Assembly (NCBI RefSeq): GCF_003852895.1
Contig: NZ_QUSW01000002.1
Coordinates: 620,001 to 684,000 of the forward strand
Length of the DNA stretch: 64,000 bases
Source of the DNA: Rhizobacter terrae
GTDB lineage: Bacteria; Pseudomonadota; Gammaproteobacteria; Burkholderiales; Burkholderiaceae_C
Direction: 5' to 3'
Shown here: in pieces, positions 1 through 7,596 of the stretch
Layout: every line of letters begins with the position of its first letter
How positions within the stretch are numbered: position 1 is the first letter of the stretch
Notes under the pieces: model-generated
The model's input: only the letters and a program-made list of their open reading frames with translations
What the model was told of the DNA's origin: nothing
The model's database searches: none
Position numbers and translations under genes: made by a program

Positions 1-9
1 CTGCGGCCC

Positions 10-567
10 ATGCCGCTCATCGACCGCTTTCTTCCGCACTACCAGTTCAGCGAACGCCACGAGATCCGCATCCGCGCACCGGCGGCCCGGGTGCTGGACC
101 TGGCCTGCAAGGTCGACATGGCGGACGACCCGGTCGTGGCCGGGCTGCTGCGGCTGCGCGGCATGCCTGGCCGCATCGGTGCAGCATTCGGCCGCACGCC
201 GCAGCCCGACCAATGGCGTGGGTTCGGCCTGCACAACTTCACACCCCTGGGTCGCGACGCCGACCGCGAGGTCGCCTTCGGCCTCATTGGCCAGTTCTGG
301 CAGTCCACCGGCGGCCTGGTGCCCACGCCCACGGCCGATGCATTCGCCGCCTTCGACCAGCCCGGCGTGGCCAAGCTGGTGATGAACTTCGTGGCCCATG
401 CGGACGGCCACGCCACCCGACTGCAGACCCGCACCCACGTGCACTGCCCCGACGCCGCCACAGTCAGGCGTTTCCGGCCGTACTGGCTGCTCATCCGCCC
501 GGCCAGCGGCTGGATTCGCCGCCGGGCGCTGGCGCGGGTCAAGGCGCTGGCGGAATCCGGCACCTGA
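10..567 (+). CDS. SRPBCC-like protein of unknown function
   Basis: A 185-residue protein with no signal peptide or membrane segment. The start of the chain (residues about 15-30, SERHEIRIRAPAARVLDLAC) looks like the first strand and helix of a START/SRPBCC-type ligand-binding fold. The C-terminal half carries the pattern common in uncharacterised members (GHATRLQTRTHVHCPDAATV, then RRFRPYWLLIRPASGWIRRR). The ligand is unknown. The gene starts only ten bases inside the window and the frame is open to the edge, so an upstream start cannot be excluded. The next gene is 91 bases downstream on the same strand. Confidence 0.7.
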   Translation: MPLIDRFLPHYQFSERHEIRIRAPAARVLDLACKVDMADDPVVAGLLRLRGMPGRIGAAFGRTPQPDQWRGFGLHNFTPLGRDADREVAFGLIGQFWQSTGGLVPTPTADAFAAFDQPGVAKLVMNFVAHADGHATRLQTRTHVHCPDAATVRRFRPYWLLIRPASGWIRRRALARVKALAESGT

Positions 568-658
568 TCGCCACGGACCACGGCACAATGGCCTTCGGGA
601 GCGGGGGCGCCGAGTCGTGTGCCTGCGCACAGACACACCACACGGAAGCGAATCCGCC

Positions 659-1153
659 ATGAGAGCGATCCACGCATTTCTCGTCCTGTCCGCATTCGCG
701 GCAGGCGCCGCACAGGCACAGAACCTCAACCTGAAAGGCGACAAGGTGTTGCCTCTCACGCGCGACGAGCTGCGCTCGTGCATGGATTGGGAAGACGGCA
801 TCAACGAGCGCGGGTCCAAGCTGGACGCCCAGTTGCGCGAGCTGGATGCGGAGTCGGTGGGCATCAGCAAGGCCGCTCAGGCGCTGTCGGATGAATTGCG
901 GACAGTCGATGCCAGCGATCCCCTGGCCGTCGATGCGTACAACGTGAAGTCGCGTGCGCACGACGGGCGGGTGAATGCCTACAACAAGCGCACCGACGCC
1001 CACAACGAACAGGTGAAGGCCCAGAACAAGGAGCACGCCGACTGGATGGCGCGCTGCGCCACGCGCACCTTCAAGCACTCCGACAAGGAGTCCATCCTGA
1101 AGGAGCGCAAGCGGCAGACGACGCAGTCGGATGCCGCCATGCCGCGCGGCTGA
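659..1153 (+). CDS. Hypothetical periplasmic protein
   Basis: A 164-residue protein with a clear Sec signal peptide (residues 1-20, ending GAAQA) followed by a highly charged, mostly helical mature chain rich in Lys, Asp and Asn. It probably forms an extended helix or coiled coil (for example DELRTVDASDPLAVDAYNVK, then repeated AYNKR/AHNEQ). Two cysteines (SCMDW and ARCAT) could form a disulfide. I chose the ATG at 659 because it gives the signal peptide directly; the frame is open further upstream, but that part overlaps the preceding gene. Function unknown. Confidence 0.65.
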   Translation: MRAIHAFLVLSAFAAGAAQAQNLNLKGDKVLPLTRDELRSCMDWEDGINERGSKLDAQLRELDAESVGISKAAQALSDELRTVDASDPLAVDAYNVKSRAHDGRVNAYNKRTDAHNEQVKAQNKEHADWMARCATRTFKHSDKESILKERKRQTTQSDAAMPRG

Positions 1154-1214
1154 AACTGCCGCGCAGGCGCGCCGATTGCCGGCACGGGGGGCATCCCTTT
1201 CCCAGGAGACCCGC

Positions 1215-1421
1215 ATGCCCAAGGACACCACCCCGCCCAACCTCGAAGACAAGGTTGATCCCGACGCGATGGAGCGAGCGCGGGCCGACGAGGCCGCCAA
1301 GTCCAAGCCGCGCAAGCGCAAGGCGCCAGACGACAACGCGCTGGAATCCATCGGCAAGGCCGTGTCAGCGCCGGTCCTCGGTGCGGCCGATGAGGATCCG
1401 GACGATCCGTCCAAGCCCTGA
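1215..1421 (+). CDS. Small charged hypothetical protein
   Basis: A 68-residue hydrophilic protein with a lysine/arginine-rich centre (SKPRKRKAPDD) and an acidic, proline-containing tail (DEDPDDPSKP). The ATG at 1215 has a good ribosome-binding site (AGGAG, about 7 bases upstream), which favours it over the longer open frame. Probably cytosolic and largely disordered. No recognisable domain, function unknown. It lies 61 bases after a secreted hypothetical protein on the same strand and may be cotranscribed with it. Confidence 0.55.
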   Translation: MPKDTTPPNLEDKVDPDAMERARADEAAKSKPRKRKAPDDNALESIGKAVSAPVLGAADEDPDDPSKP

Positions 1422-1485
1422 ACCGGCGTTCTGAACCGGCGCCCGAGGCGCCACAATGAGGGCCTCGCCAACCGACGGGGCCCTC

Positions 1486-2325
1486 ATGCCTGCATGCCGC
1501 CTCGCCGCGACACTGGTCGCGGCATTTGCCCTGCTCCTGCTTGCCTCCTGCTCGCCATCGGCCAACGGCAGCGGCGTCACCATGCGCACGCTCGCCTACG
1601 GGCCGCTGCCGCAGCAGCAGGCCGATGTGTACGAGCCGGCATCGCCGCCTGCCTCCGCGGCTTCACGTCCCGTCGCCTTGCTCATCCACGGCGGCGGCTG
1701 GGTGGCCGGCAGCCGCAGCGAGTTCGGCGACATGGCGCGCTGGCTGGCCCAGCAGGGCATGGTGCCCATCGCCATCGACTACCGCTTCGTGACGCAGGCC
1801 ACCTGGCCCGCGCAGGCCGACGACGTGGAGCGCGCCGTCTGGTGGCTGCGCGAGAACGCGCAGGCCCTGCATGCCGATCCGTCACGCGTCGTCGCCATCG
1901 GCGGCTCGGCGGGCGGCCACCTGGCGGCCTGGCTGGGCACGACGGATCATCCCAGCCCCAAGGGCACGCCCAGTCGCGTGAATGCCGTCGTGTCGATGTG
2001 GGGGCCGTGGGACCTCACCGCCACCAACGTGCGCGAGGACGGCAAGAACATGATCGCCGCCCTCATGGGCAGCCGCCCGGCGCAGGAGGCATCGCCGCTG
2101 TACCGCATCGACGCCCGCACCGCGCCGACGATGCTGATCCACGGCACGCGTGACGAGCTGGTACCGCCCGACCAGTCCACCCATGCCTGCGAGGTGCTGC
2201 GCGCCGCCAAGGTCGAATGCGACCTCCTGCTGCTCGAAGGCGAAGGCCACGGACTCACGTCGAAGAACCCCGACCTCCGTCCAGTGATCGAGCGCCTGTC
2301 GGCCTTCCTTGGCCGGCACCGCTGA
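1486..2325 (+). CDS. Alpha/beta hydrolase (esterase/lipase) lipoprotein
   Basis: A carboxylesterase-like alpha/beta hydrolase, 279 residues from this start. The N-terminus is a lipoprotein signal peptide (hydrophobic run, then LLLLASC lipobox), so the enzyme is probably membrane-anchored and periplasmic. HGGGW is the oxyanion-hole motif of the hormone-sensitive-lipase/BD-FAE group. IGGSAGGH holds the nucleophile serine, GTRDELVPP the acid and EGHGL the catalytic histidine, so the triad looks intact. The substrate is likely an acyl ester but cannot be told from sequence. A start at 1456 is also open; 1486 gives a more normal signal peptide. Confidence 0.82.
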   Translation: MPACRLAATLVAAFALLLLASCSPSANGSGVTMRTLAYGPLPQQQADVYEPASPPASAASRPVALLIHGGGWVAGSRSEFGDMARWLAQQGMVPIAIDYRFVTQATWPAQADDVERAVWWLRENAQALHADPSRVVAIGGSAGGHLAAWLGTTDHPSPKGTPSRVNAVVSMWGPWDLTATNVREDGKNMIAALMGSRPAQEASPLYRIDARTAPTMLIHGTRDELVPPDQSTHACEVLRAAKVECDLLLLEGEGHGLTSKNPDLRPVIERLSAFLGRHR

Positions 2326-2439
2326 ATGCGTCGCCCCTGCCCACACCTTTGACCCCAGCACCACGAGCCCTTCCAGTTGCCAGTGGGCGGCCAAGCGCCT
2401 AGGGTTGATGCTGTGCGAGCGATTGCCAAGGAGCGTCTC

Positions 2440-2577
2440 ATGGCCACCCTGCCCGGTCAGCCCCATCCTGACGATTCGGACCAGAACAGCCTGCCCGTGG
2501 AACCGGAATTCGCACCGGTCGTGCCGGCCGAGCCCACGGACGGCGAGCATGAACCGGTGCCCAAGCCGGGCGAGTGA
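2440..2577 (+). CDS. Short proline/glutamate-rich protein
   Basis: A 45-residue acidic, proline-rich peptide ending EHEPVPKPGE. The ATG at 2440 is preceded by AAGGAG at a proper distance, a stronger start signal than the upstream ATG of the longer frame. From memory, very similar short proteins (a PxDDSD...PVEPE...VP pattern) occur widely in Comamonadaceae as unnamed hypotheticals, which supports a real gene. Likely disordered. No function can be proposed. Confidence 0.5.
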   Translation: MATLPGQPHPDDSDQNSLPVEPEFAPVVPAEPTDGEHEPVPKPGE

Positions 2578-2625
2578 AACCATGCGCCGGTGATGGGATC
2601 ACAATGGCTGGAAAAGGAGCCGATC

Positions 2626-3117
2626 ATGAGACACACCCCTCTCGCGCTGATGCTCTCGCTGGTCCTGGCCGGTACCAGTGCCGCCCAGGCCGGCACGGTC
2701 ACCGTGGCCTACACCGGCGACGTGCAGCAATACGCCGACGCGGGCGCCACGCCCTGGGACCGCGACACCAACCTGAAGGACCTTCAGAACTTCCTCCAGG
2801 CCCTCGGGCCGAAGTACCTGCCGGTTGACCGCAGCGTGCGCATCGAGGTGCTGGACGTGGATCTGGCAGGCGACGTGAAGCCCGTGCGCCTGCGCAGCGA
2901 TGAACGCATCGTCCGCGGCCGGGCCGACTGGCCGCGCATCACGCTGCGCTACACCGTGTCCACCGGCGCCCAGGTGCTGCAAAGCGCGGAAGAAACCGTG
3001 TCCGACATGGGCTACCTGCAGCACCTGACCGGCTTGAAAGCCTACGACTCCCTGCCCTACGAGAAGCGCATGCTGGAGGCCTGGTTCAAGCAACGGTTTG
3101 TGTCGTCCGGCGACTGA
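2626..3117 (+). CDS. DUF3016 family periplasmic protein
   Basis: A 163-residue secreted protein with a signal peptide (residues 1-21, ending AAQA) and the DUF3016 signature: VTVAYTGDVQQYADAG near the start, IEVLDVDLAGDVKP in the middle, then DWPRITLRYTV and a late SDMGYLQ. These conserved tryptophan and aspartate positions define the family, whose role is unknown. The start at 2626 has AAGGAG just upstream; the frame extends 12 codons further but without a ribosome-binding site. It probably forms a single transcription unit or lies between single genes. Confidence 0.75.
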   Translation: MRHTPLALMLSLVLAGTSAAQAGTVTVAYTGDVQQYADAGATPWDRDTNLKDLQNFLQALGPKYLPVDRSVRIEVLDVDLAGDVKPVRLRSDERIVRGRADWPRITLRYTVSTGAQVLQSAEETVSDMGYLQHLTGLKAYDSLPYEKRMLEAWFKQRFVSSGD

Positions 3118-3223
3118 ACATTTCACGACTGTCGGCATTGCCCCACGCTCGTTGCACGCACCGATTGCAGGATCGGCGCGCGCGGCGATGATCGTGGTTT
3201 TGCACCACACGGGCACTGCCTCC

Positions 3224-3670
3224 ATGAAATTCAAGACCTGTCTCGCCACGCTGGCCCTGGCCGGCGTTTTCGCCTCGTCCGCCGCCATCGCCCAGGCCGA
3301 TCCGGCCCTGGCCGCCGCGGCCAAGGAAGCCGGCGCGGTGACCACGCCCTCCGGCCTGGTGTATCGCTCGATCAAAGAAGGCGACGGCCCGAGTCCCAGC
3401 GCCACCGACAAGGTGCGCGTGCACTACCGCGGCACCTTCCCCGATGGCCGCGAGTTCGACAGCTCCTACAAGACCAACAGCCCGGCCGAATTCCCGCTGA
3501 ACCGCGTCATCAAGTGCTGGACCGAAGGCGTGCAGAAGATGAAGGTGGGCGGCAAGGCCAAGCTCACCTGCCCGGCATCCATCGCCTACGGCGAGCGCGG
3601 CGCGGGCGGAGTGATTCCGCCCAACGCCACCTTGCAGTTCGAGGTGGAGTTGCTGGCCATCGCCAAGTAA
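3224..3670 (+). CDS. FKBP-type peptidyl-prolyl cis-trans isomerase
   Basis: Catalyses cis-trans isomerisation of X-Pro bonds, probably in the periplasm: residues 1-23 form a signal peptide ending AIA. The mature part is one FKBP domain with the family signature: VRVHYRGTFPDGREFDSSY, later WTEGVQKMKVGGKAKLTCPA and the C-terminal YGERGAGGVIPPNATLQFEV, which supplies the aromatic pocket and flap. At 148 residues it is the short, single-domain form without the N-terminal dimerisation region of Mip/FkpA. The start was chosen at the signal peptide; upstream codons lack support. It lies 10 bases before the DUF488 gene. Confidence 0.92.
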   Translation: MKFKTCLATLALAGVFASSAAIAQADPALAAAAKEAGAVTTPSGLVYRSIKEGDGPSPSATDKVRVHYRGTFPDGREFDSSYKTNSPAEFPLNRVIKCWTEGVQKMKVGGKAKLTCPASIAYGERGAGGVIPPNATLQFEVELLAIAK

Positions 3671-3680
3671 GCATCGCGCC

Positions 3681-4079
3681 GTGGCCATCCGCATCGTGAG
3701 GCTGGGCGAGCCGCGCGCCAAGGACGAAGGCCTGCGGGTGGGCACGGTGCGGCGCCCGCCGCGCGGCGTGCCCAAGTCGGAATTCGCCTCGCGCGACTTC
3801 TACGACGTGTGGCTGCCCAACCTTTCGCCCAGCGCCGAGCTGGTGGCCTCGGCCCTGGACGCCGCCGCGGCGAAGGACAAGGCCGGATGGAAGAAGTTCA
3901 CCTCCGCCTTCCGCAAGGAGATGGCGGCGCCGGACGCTTCGCACGTGCTGGAACTGCTGGTGGCGATGTCCAGGCAGGCCAATCTCTCGGTGGGCTGCTA
4001 CTGCGAGGACGAAGCCTGGTGCCATCGCAGCGTGCTGCGGGAGCTGCTGGCCGAACGCGGTGCAGACGTGAAGGCTTGA
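3681..4079 (+). CDS. DUF488 family protein
   Basis: A 132-residue cytosolic protein of the DUF488 family (YeaO-like). Visible family traits are the opening RIVRLGEPRAKDEG, the FYDVWLPNLSPS segment, a helical middle (WKKFTSAFRKEM) and the C-terminal LSVGCYCEDEAWCHRSVLRELL with its conserved Cys-Cys-His cluster. The biochemical role is not established. It begins at a GTG only 10 bases after the FKBP gene, so the two are probably cotranscribed. Its end nearly meets the oppositely oriented gene at 4090. Confidence 0.8.
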   Translation: MAIRIVRLGEPRAKDEGLRVGTVRRPPRGVPKSEFASRDFYDVWLPNLSPSAELVASALDAAAAKDKAGWKKFTSAFRKEMAAPDASHVLELLVAMSRQANLSVGCYCEDEAWCHRSVLRELLAERGADVKA

Positions 4080-4089
4080 GCGCCCCGGG

Positions 4090-5283
4090 CTATTCGTCGT
4101 CGAGGTAGTCCGGTCGCGAATCGTCGCCTGCCACCAGGGTGTTGCCCAGGCCCAGCAGCTCGCGGGCTTCGTGCAGGCTGGCCAGCTCCTTGGGCGAGCG
4201 GCGGCGGCGGCTGAGGTGGTCCTGGATCTCCCAGACCAGGTCGATCAGTTCGCTGCGCGACTGCGCGCTGCGCACGCGCATGAAGGTGCGGGCGCTGAAC
4301 ACCGGGGCATCCAGGCGCAGCGCATCGGTGAGGTGGTCGCGCACGCGCTGCAGCAGCCGCGCCTCCTCGCCGTCGGCGATGGGCAGGTGGATGTCCAGCG
4401 CTGGCTTGGGCGGTTCCACCGGGACGGGCTTCGCCACGGGCTTGCGTGGCGCGGGGTCATGCAGCACCGGGTCGATCAGCGTCGGCCCCTGCGTCGAGGC
4501 CACGGCGCCAACTTGCGGCGGCACGACCGGCTCCAGCAGCACCGGCACGTGCCGGGTCGACTTGCGTCCGGACGACTTGGCCGAGCGCCCCTTGGCGGCT
4601 TTCGACGTGAGCCGCTCGGAGGTGATCAGGACCGTCGCCTTCGGCTCCACTTCCAAGGCCGGTGCGAGCGGCTTGCGCTTGACGGCAGGCACAGCCTCGG
4701 CGGCGGGTACCGGCGCACGCCGCTGCACCGCATCGGCGCTGGGCGGCCCGGGCAGGCGCTGGGTGCGCTCGAACGGGTCTTCCGCCGTGATCTTGAGCAC
4801 CGGCAGCTTGGCCGGATCGGGAATGAAGCGCTCCGTCTGGCGGACCGTGCGCTCGAACGGGTCCTCGGGCAGGTCCCGCAGCACCGGCAGGTCCGGCACG
4901 GCCACACGGCGAACCTCCACCACGGGGGGCGGAGGCGGCGGCAACGGTGGCAGCGCTTCGCCGCCGGCCGCGTCGGGAATCTCCTGCGGCACCACCACCA
5001 GCTCCACACTCGTCAACGCGGCTTCGTCGGTCAGCACGGGAATGGCCGGGAGTTCCGGCGGCGTCGGGTCGGGCGGCAACTCCACCAGGCCCATGCGCAG
5101 CAAGTCCTCGAAATGCTGCGTCGCCGCACCGGCCTTGTGGGCCAGCATCAGCACCTCGGCCAACGGGCGGCGCCCGTCGATCAGGAACAGCAGCGTGCGA
5201 TGCCGCTGCCCCAGTTTCTGGGCGCGGGAACGCAATTCCTCATGGCCGAGCGGCGTCTTGAAGGGAACGGTGGAAGTGGGCAT
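4090..5283 (-). CDS. Proline-rich protein downstream of minCDE, unknown function
   Basis: A 397-residue protein without signal peptide or membrane segments. Residues about 14-70 form a compact helical domain (RAQKLGQRHRTLLFLIDGRR, then LLRMGLVELP) that looks like a winged-helix or small regulatory module. Residues 70-300 are proline/valine-rich and probably disordered, with a polyproline run at 113-120 and an imperfect duplication at 132-146 and 160-174 (LPVL...EDPFERT). Residues 300-397 are helical and charged. It follows minE by 64 bases on the same strand, so it may belong to the min operon. A role in division-site placement is only a guess from position. Confidence 0.7.
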   Translation of the reverse strand: MPTSTVPFKTPLGHEELRSRAQKLGQRHRTLLFLIDGRRPLAEVLMLAHKAGAATQHFEDLLRMGLVELPPDPTPPELPAIPVLTDEAALTSVELVVVPQEIPDAAGGEALPPLPPPPPPVVEVRRVAVPDLPVLRDLPEDPFERTVRQTERFIPDPAKLPVLKITAEDPFERTQRLPGPPSADAVQRRAPVPAAEAVPAVKRKPLAPALEVEPKATVLITSERLTSKAAKGRSAKSSGRKSTRHVPVLLEPVVPPQVGAVASTQGPTLIDPVLHDPAPRKPVAKPVPVEPPKPALDIHLPIADGEEARLLQRVRDHLTDALRLDAPVFSARTFMRVRSAQSRSELIDLVWEIQDHLSRRRRSPKELASLHEARELLGLGNTLVAGDDSRPDYLDDE

Positions 5284-5347
5284 GTCCAGCGGTATTGGGC
5301 CCTACGATGCCCCTGTCGGCGCCGTCCGTCAAATCCCGGGCAGCGCG

Positions 5348-5614
5348 CTAGCGGGCGGGCCTGGCTTCAGGCAGTTCGATCTTGACCTCCAGCACCTCCA
5401 GGTTGTCCTGGCGTTCCAGGTGCACCTTGATGTCGTCGGGATTGATGGACACGTACTTCGAGATCACCGCGACCAGCTCCTTCTGCAGGTCGGCCAGGTA
5501 GTCGGGCCGGCGCGTGCGGTCGTTGCGCTCATGGGCGAGGATGATCTGCAGCCGCTCCTTCGCGACCGAGGCCGTCCGCTTCTTTTCGCCCAGCAGGAAA
5601 GACAACAGCGACAT
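5348..5614 (-). CDS. minE: Cell division topological specificity factor MinE
   Basis: MinE, 88 residues (normal length). It stimulates the MinD ATPase and drives MinCD oscillation, so that the FtsZ ring forms at mid-cell. The N-terminal membrane-targeting/anti-MinCD helix is visible ([20 protein letters not shown], then [13 protein letters not shown]), followed by the topological-specificity domain ([39 protein letters not shown]). Its ribosome-binding site GGAGGTGAT contains the minD stop codon, with three bases between the two genes, implying translational coupling. Confidence 0.97.
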   Translation of the reverse strand: MSLLSFLLGEKKRTASVAKERLQIILAHERNDRTRRPDYLADLQKELVAVISKYVSINPDDIKVHLERQDNLEVLEVKIELPEARPAR

Positions 5615-5617
5615 GCA

Positions 5618-6430
5618 TCACCTCCCGAACAGGCGCTTGAAGAAGCCCTGCTTGGCGGCGTCGACGAAGCGCATGGGCCGGTCTTCGCCAAGGAAGCGCG
5701 CCACCACGTCCTTGTAGGCCTCGGACACGTCCGTGCCCTTGAGGTGGATGGCCGGCAAGCCCTGGTTGGACGCGTCCAGCACCGTCTCGGATTCGGGCAC
5801 CACGCCGATCAGCGGCGTGCGCAGGATCTCCTGGATGTCGTCCAGCGAGAGCATCTGCCCGCCTTCGACGCGGGTGGGGTTGTAGCGGGTGATGAGCAGG
5901 TGCTCCTTGATGGGCTCCTTGCCTTCGATGGCCCGCTTGGTCTTGCTGCTGAGCATGCCCAGGATGCGGTCCGAATCGCGCACCGACGACACCTCGGGGT
6001 TGGTGACGATCAGCGCCTCGTCGGCGAAGTGCATGGCCATCAGCGCGCCGGTCTCGATGCCGGCGGGCGAGTCGCACACGATGTACTCGAAGTCCATCTC
6101 GGCGAGTTCCTTGAGCACGCGCTCCACGCCGTCCTGCGTCAGGGCTTCCTTGTCGCGCGTCTGCGAGGCGGCCAGCACGTACAGCTTGTCGACCTGCTTG
6201 TCCTTGATGAGCGCCTGGTTGAGGTTGGCCTCGTTGTGGATGACGTTGATGAGGTCATACACCACGCGCCTCTCGCAGCCCATGATGAGGTCCAGGTTGC
6301 GCAGGCCGACGTCGAAGTCGATGACGGCGGTCTTGTGGCCCGCCAGCGCGAGGCCCGTGGAGAAGCTGGCACTGGTGGTCGTCTTGCCCACGCCTCCCTT
6401 GCCGGAGGTGACGACGATGATCTTGGCCAT
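5618..6430 (-). CDS. minD: Septum site-determining protein MinD (ATPase)
   Basis: MinD, 270 residues. This ParA/MinD-type ATPase binds the membrane in the ATP state, recruits MinC and is released by MinE. The deviant Walker A is GKGGVGKTT (residues 10-18, with the signature lysine at 11), Walker B lies around CDSPAGIE, and the switch region includes TNPEVSSVRDSDRI. The chain ends in an amphipathic membrane-targeting helix (AAKQGFFKRLFGR). It lies between minC (26 bases upstream) and minE in the standard minC-minD-minE order. An AAGGACC sequence precedes the ATG. Confidence 0.98.
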   Translation of the reverse strand: MAKIIVVTSGKGGVGKTTTSASFSTGLALAGHKTAVIDFDVGLRNLDLIMGCERRVVYDLINVIHNEANLNQALIKDKQVDKLYVLAASQTRDKEALTQDGVERVLKELAEMDFEYIVCDSPAGIETGALMAMHFADEALIVTNPEVSSVRDSDRILGMLSSKTKRAIEGKEPIKEHLLITRYNPTRVEGGQMLSLDDIQEILRTPLIGVVPESETVLDASNQGLPAIHLKGTDVSEAYKDVVARFLGEDRPMRFVDAAKQGFFKRLFGR

Positions 6431-6456
6431 CGGTTGAAGGTCCTTCCAAAAACGAT

Positions 6457-7215
6457 TCAGAGTTTCAAAGGCTGGACGACGAGCTTCTCGCCGTCCAGCC
6501 GCACTTGGGCGGGCTTGCCGTGCACGTCGGCAGGCAGCGCGGTGTCGGTGGTGCGGTAGGTGCCTGCGATGGACACGAGCTGGGGCTCCATGCAGGTACT
6601 GAAGATGCGGGCGGACGTGTCGCCCTTGGCGCCGGCCACCGCACGGCCGCGCAGCGGGGCGTAGACGTGGATGCTGCCGTCGGCGATGACCTCCGCGCCG
6701 AAGTTCACCACCGCGAGCACGACCAGGTCGCCGCCGCGGGCGTAGACCTGCTGGCCCGAGCGCAGGGGCTTGTCGACGATGAGCGTGGGGCGTGCGGCAG
6801 GCTCGGCAGCCGCCGGCTCGGCGGCGGGCACCTCGACGATGCGCTCCACCACCCGCTCGACGACGCGCGGCTGCGGCGCCGGGCCGTCGGGCGGTGCCTC
6901 CACCAGGCCGGCGGCGCTGGCGGCCTCCATCTGTGCCGGGCTGCCGCCCTTGGCCGCGATGGGGCGCAGCTTGTAGCGCTGCATCAGGTCCACGAGTGCG
7001 GGGAAGTCGATGTCCTCGGTGGACTCGGCCACGGCGCCCAGGTCCACGACCACGGGGTCGTGGTCGAAGAGTTCGGGCGTGTCGCCGAAACGCGCGGCGA
7101 ACTCAGCCTCCAGCGCCTTCACGTCCGTGGTGCGCAACAACAGCGCCACGAGGGTGAGCGACGCGCTCTTGAGGTCGAAGACAGCAGGGACGGGAGCGGT
7201 CGGAACGGCGGCCAT
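6457..7215 (-). CDS. minC: Septum site-determining protein MinC
   Basis: MinC, 252 residues, inhibits FtsZ polymerisation away from mid-cell. The N-terminal FtsZ-interacting domain spans about 10-105 (FDLKSASLTLVALLLRTTD, PVVVDLGAV, PALVDLMQRYKLRPI). A proline/alanine/glutamate-rich linker (about 115-150) follows, then the C-terminal beta-helix domain that binds MinD (KPLRSGQQVYARGGDLVVLA, then GAEVIADGSIHVYAPLRGRA). The ATG at 7215 matches the expected N-terminus; the frame runs much further upstream, but that part has no MinC homology and overlaps other genes. First gene of the min operon. Confidence 0.96.
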   Translation of the reverse strand: MAAVPTAPVPAVFDLKSASLTLVALLLRTTDVKALEAEFAARFGDTPELFDHDPVVVDLGAVAESTEDIDFPALVDLMQRYKLRPIAAKGGSPAQMEAASAAGLVEAPPDGPAPQPRVVERVVERIVEVPAAEPAAAEPAARPTLIVDKPLRSGQQVYARGGDLVVLAVVNFGAEVIADGSIHVYAPLRGRAVAGAKGDTSARIFSTCMEPQLVSIAGTYRTTDTALPADVHGKPAQVRLDGEKLVVQPLKL

Positions 7216-7596
7216 GTGGGGTGAGAGCAGCCCGGAACGTAGACGGAGGAAACGCGCGAGTGTACCGGGACGCGGCGACTGCCCTGTGTCCGGCCGAAAC
7301 GCCGAAATCCCTACCGGGATTCGGTAAGAAATTCTTTCAGCGCACACACCTGCGCAGGGGTTTGAAACCGCGTCGCCAACCCCGGCGGCTCTCCCTCGTG
7401 CAGAGGGAGAAACCGACACCGGGCAAAGCGCCCATCCGGCCCCTCCAACCTGTAACGACGCCCCCGAAATGCGGGGGATTTGGTTACTTGGGCCTGACGC
7501 TTGCCATGGTCTTGCCGTGGGCAGAAGGCCGGCTCCATGGACCTCCGGCCGCTGGGGCCCACGTCGTATTGGCTGTTCATTCAAGAGGAGACTTCC
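7216..7596. other. 381-bp intergenic region between minC and the PEP-CTERM gene
   Basis: No convincing gene. The region must hold the divergent promoters for the leftward min operon and the rightward PEP-CTERM gene. Three inverted repeats stand out. (1) 7302-7324: arms CCGAAATCCC and GGGATTCGG around TACC, with one bulged A. (2) 7390-7410: a perfect 8-bp stem TCTCCCTC/GAGGGAGA with loop GTGCA. (3) 7461-7477: a perfect 6-bp stem CCCCCG/CGGGGG with loop AAATG. A sigma-54-like element follows at 7490-7504. None of the hairpins is followed by a T-run, so activator sites or RNA leader structures are as plausible as terminators. Confidence 0.6.
7490..7504 (+). promoter_or_regulatory. Candidate sigma-54 (-24/-12) promoter for the PEP-CTERM gene
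   Basis: The 15 bases read GGGCCTGACGCTTGC. GG at 7491-7492 and GC at 7503-7504 are exactly 10 bases apart, as the -24/-12 class requires. Against TGGCACG-N4-TTGC it keeps GGC, the later G and a perfect TTGC, missing the first T and the A and C of the -24 box. The predicted start near 7515 would leave a leader of about 80 bases. Known background: PEP-CTERM genes in several betaproteobacteria depend on RpoN and the PrsK/PrsR two-component system. The match itself is what I see; its activity is inferred. Confidence 0.45.

Noticed and set aside
4139-6559. Open frame of about 800 codons opposite the min genes
   Set aside because: It is antisense to MinD, MinE and the proline-rich protein, with Ser/Gly/Arg or His/Val-rich composition and no domain.
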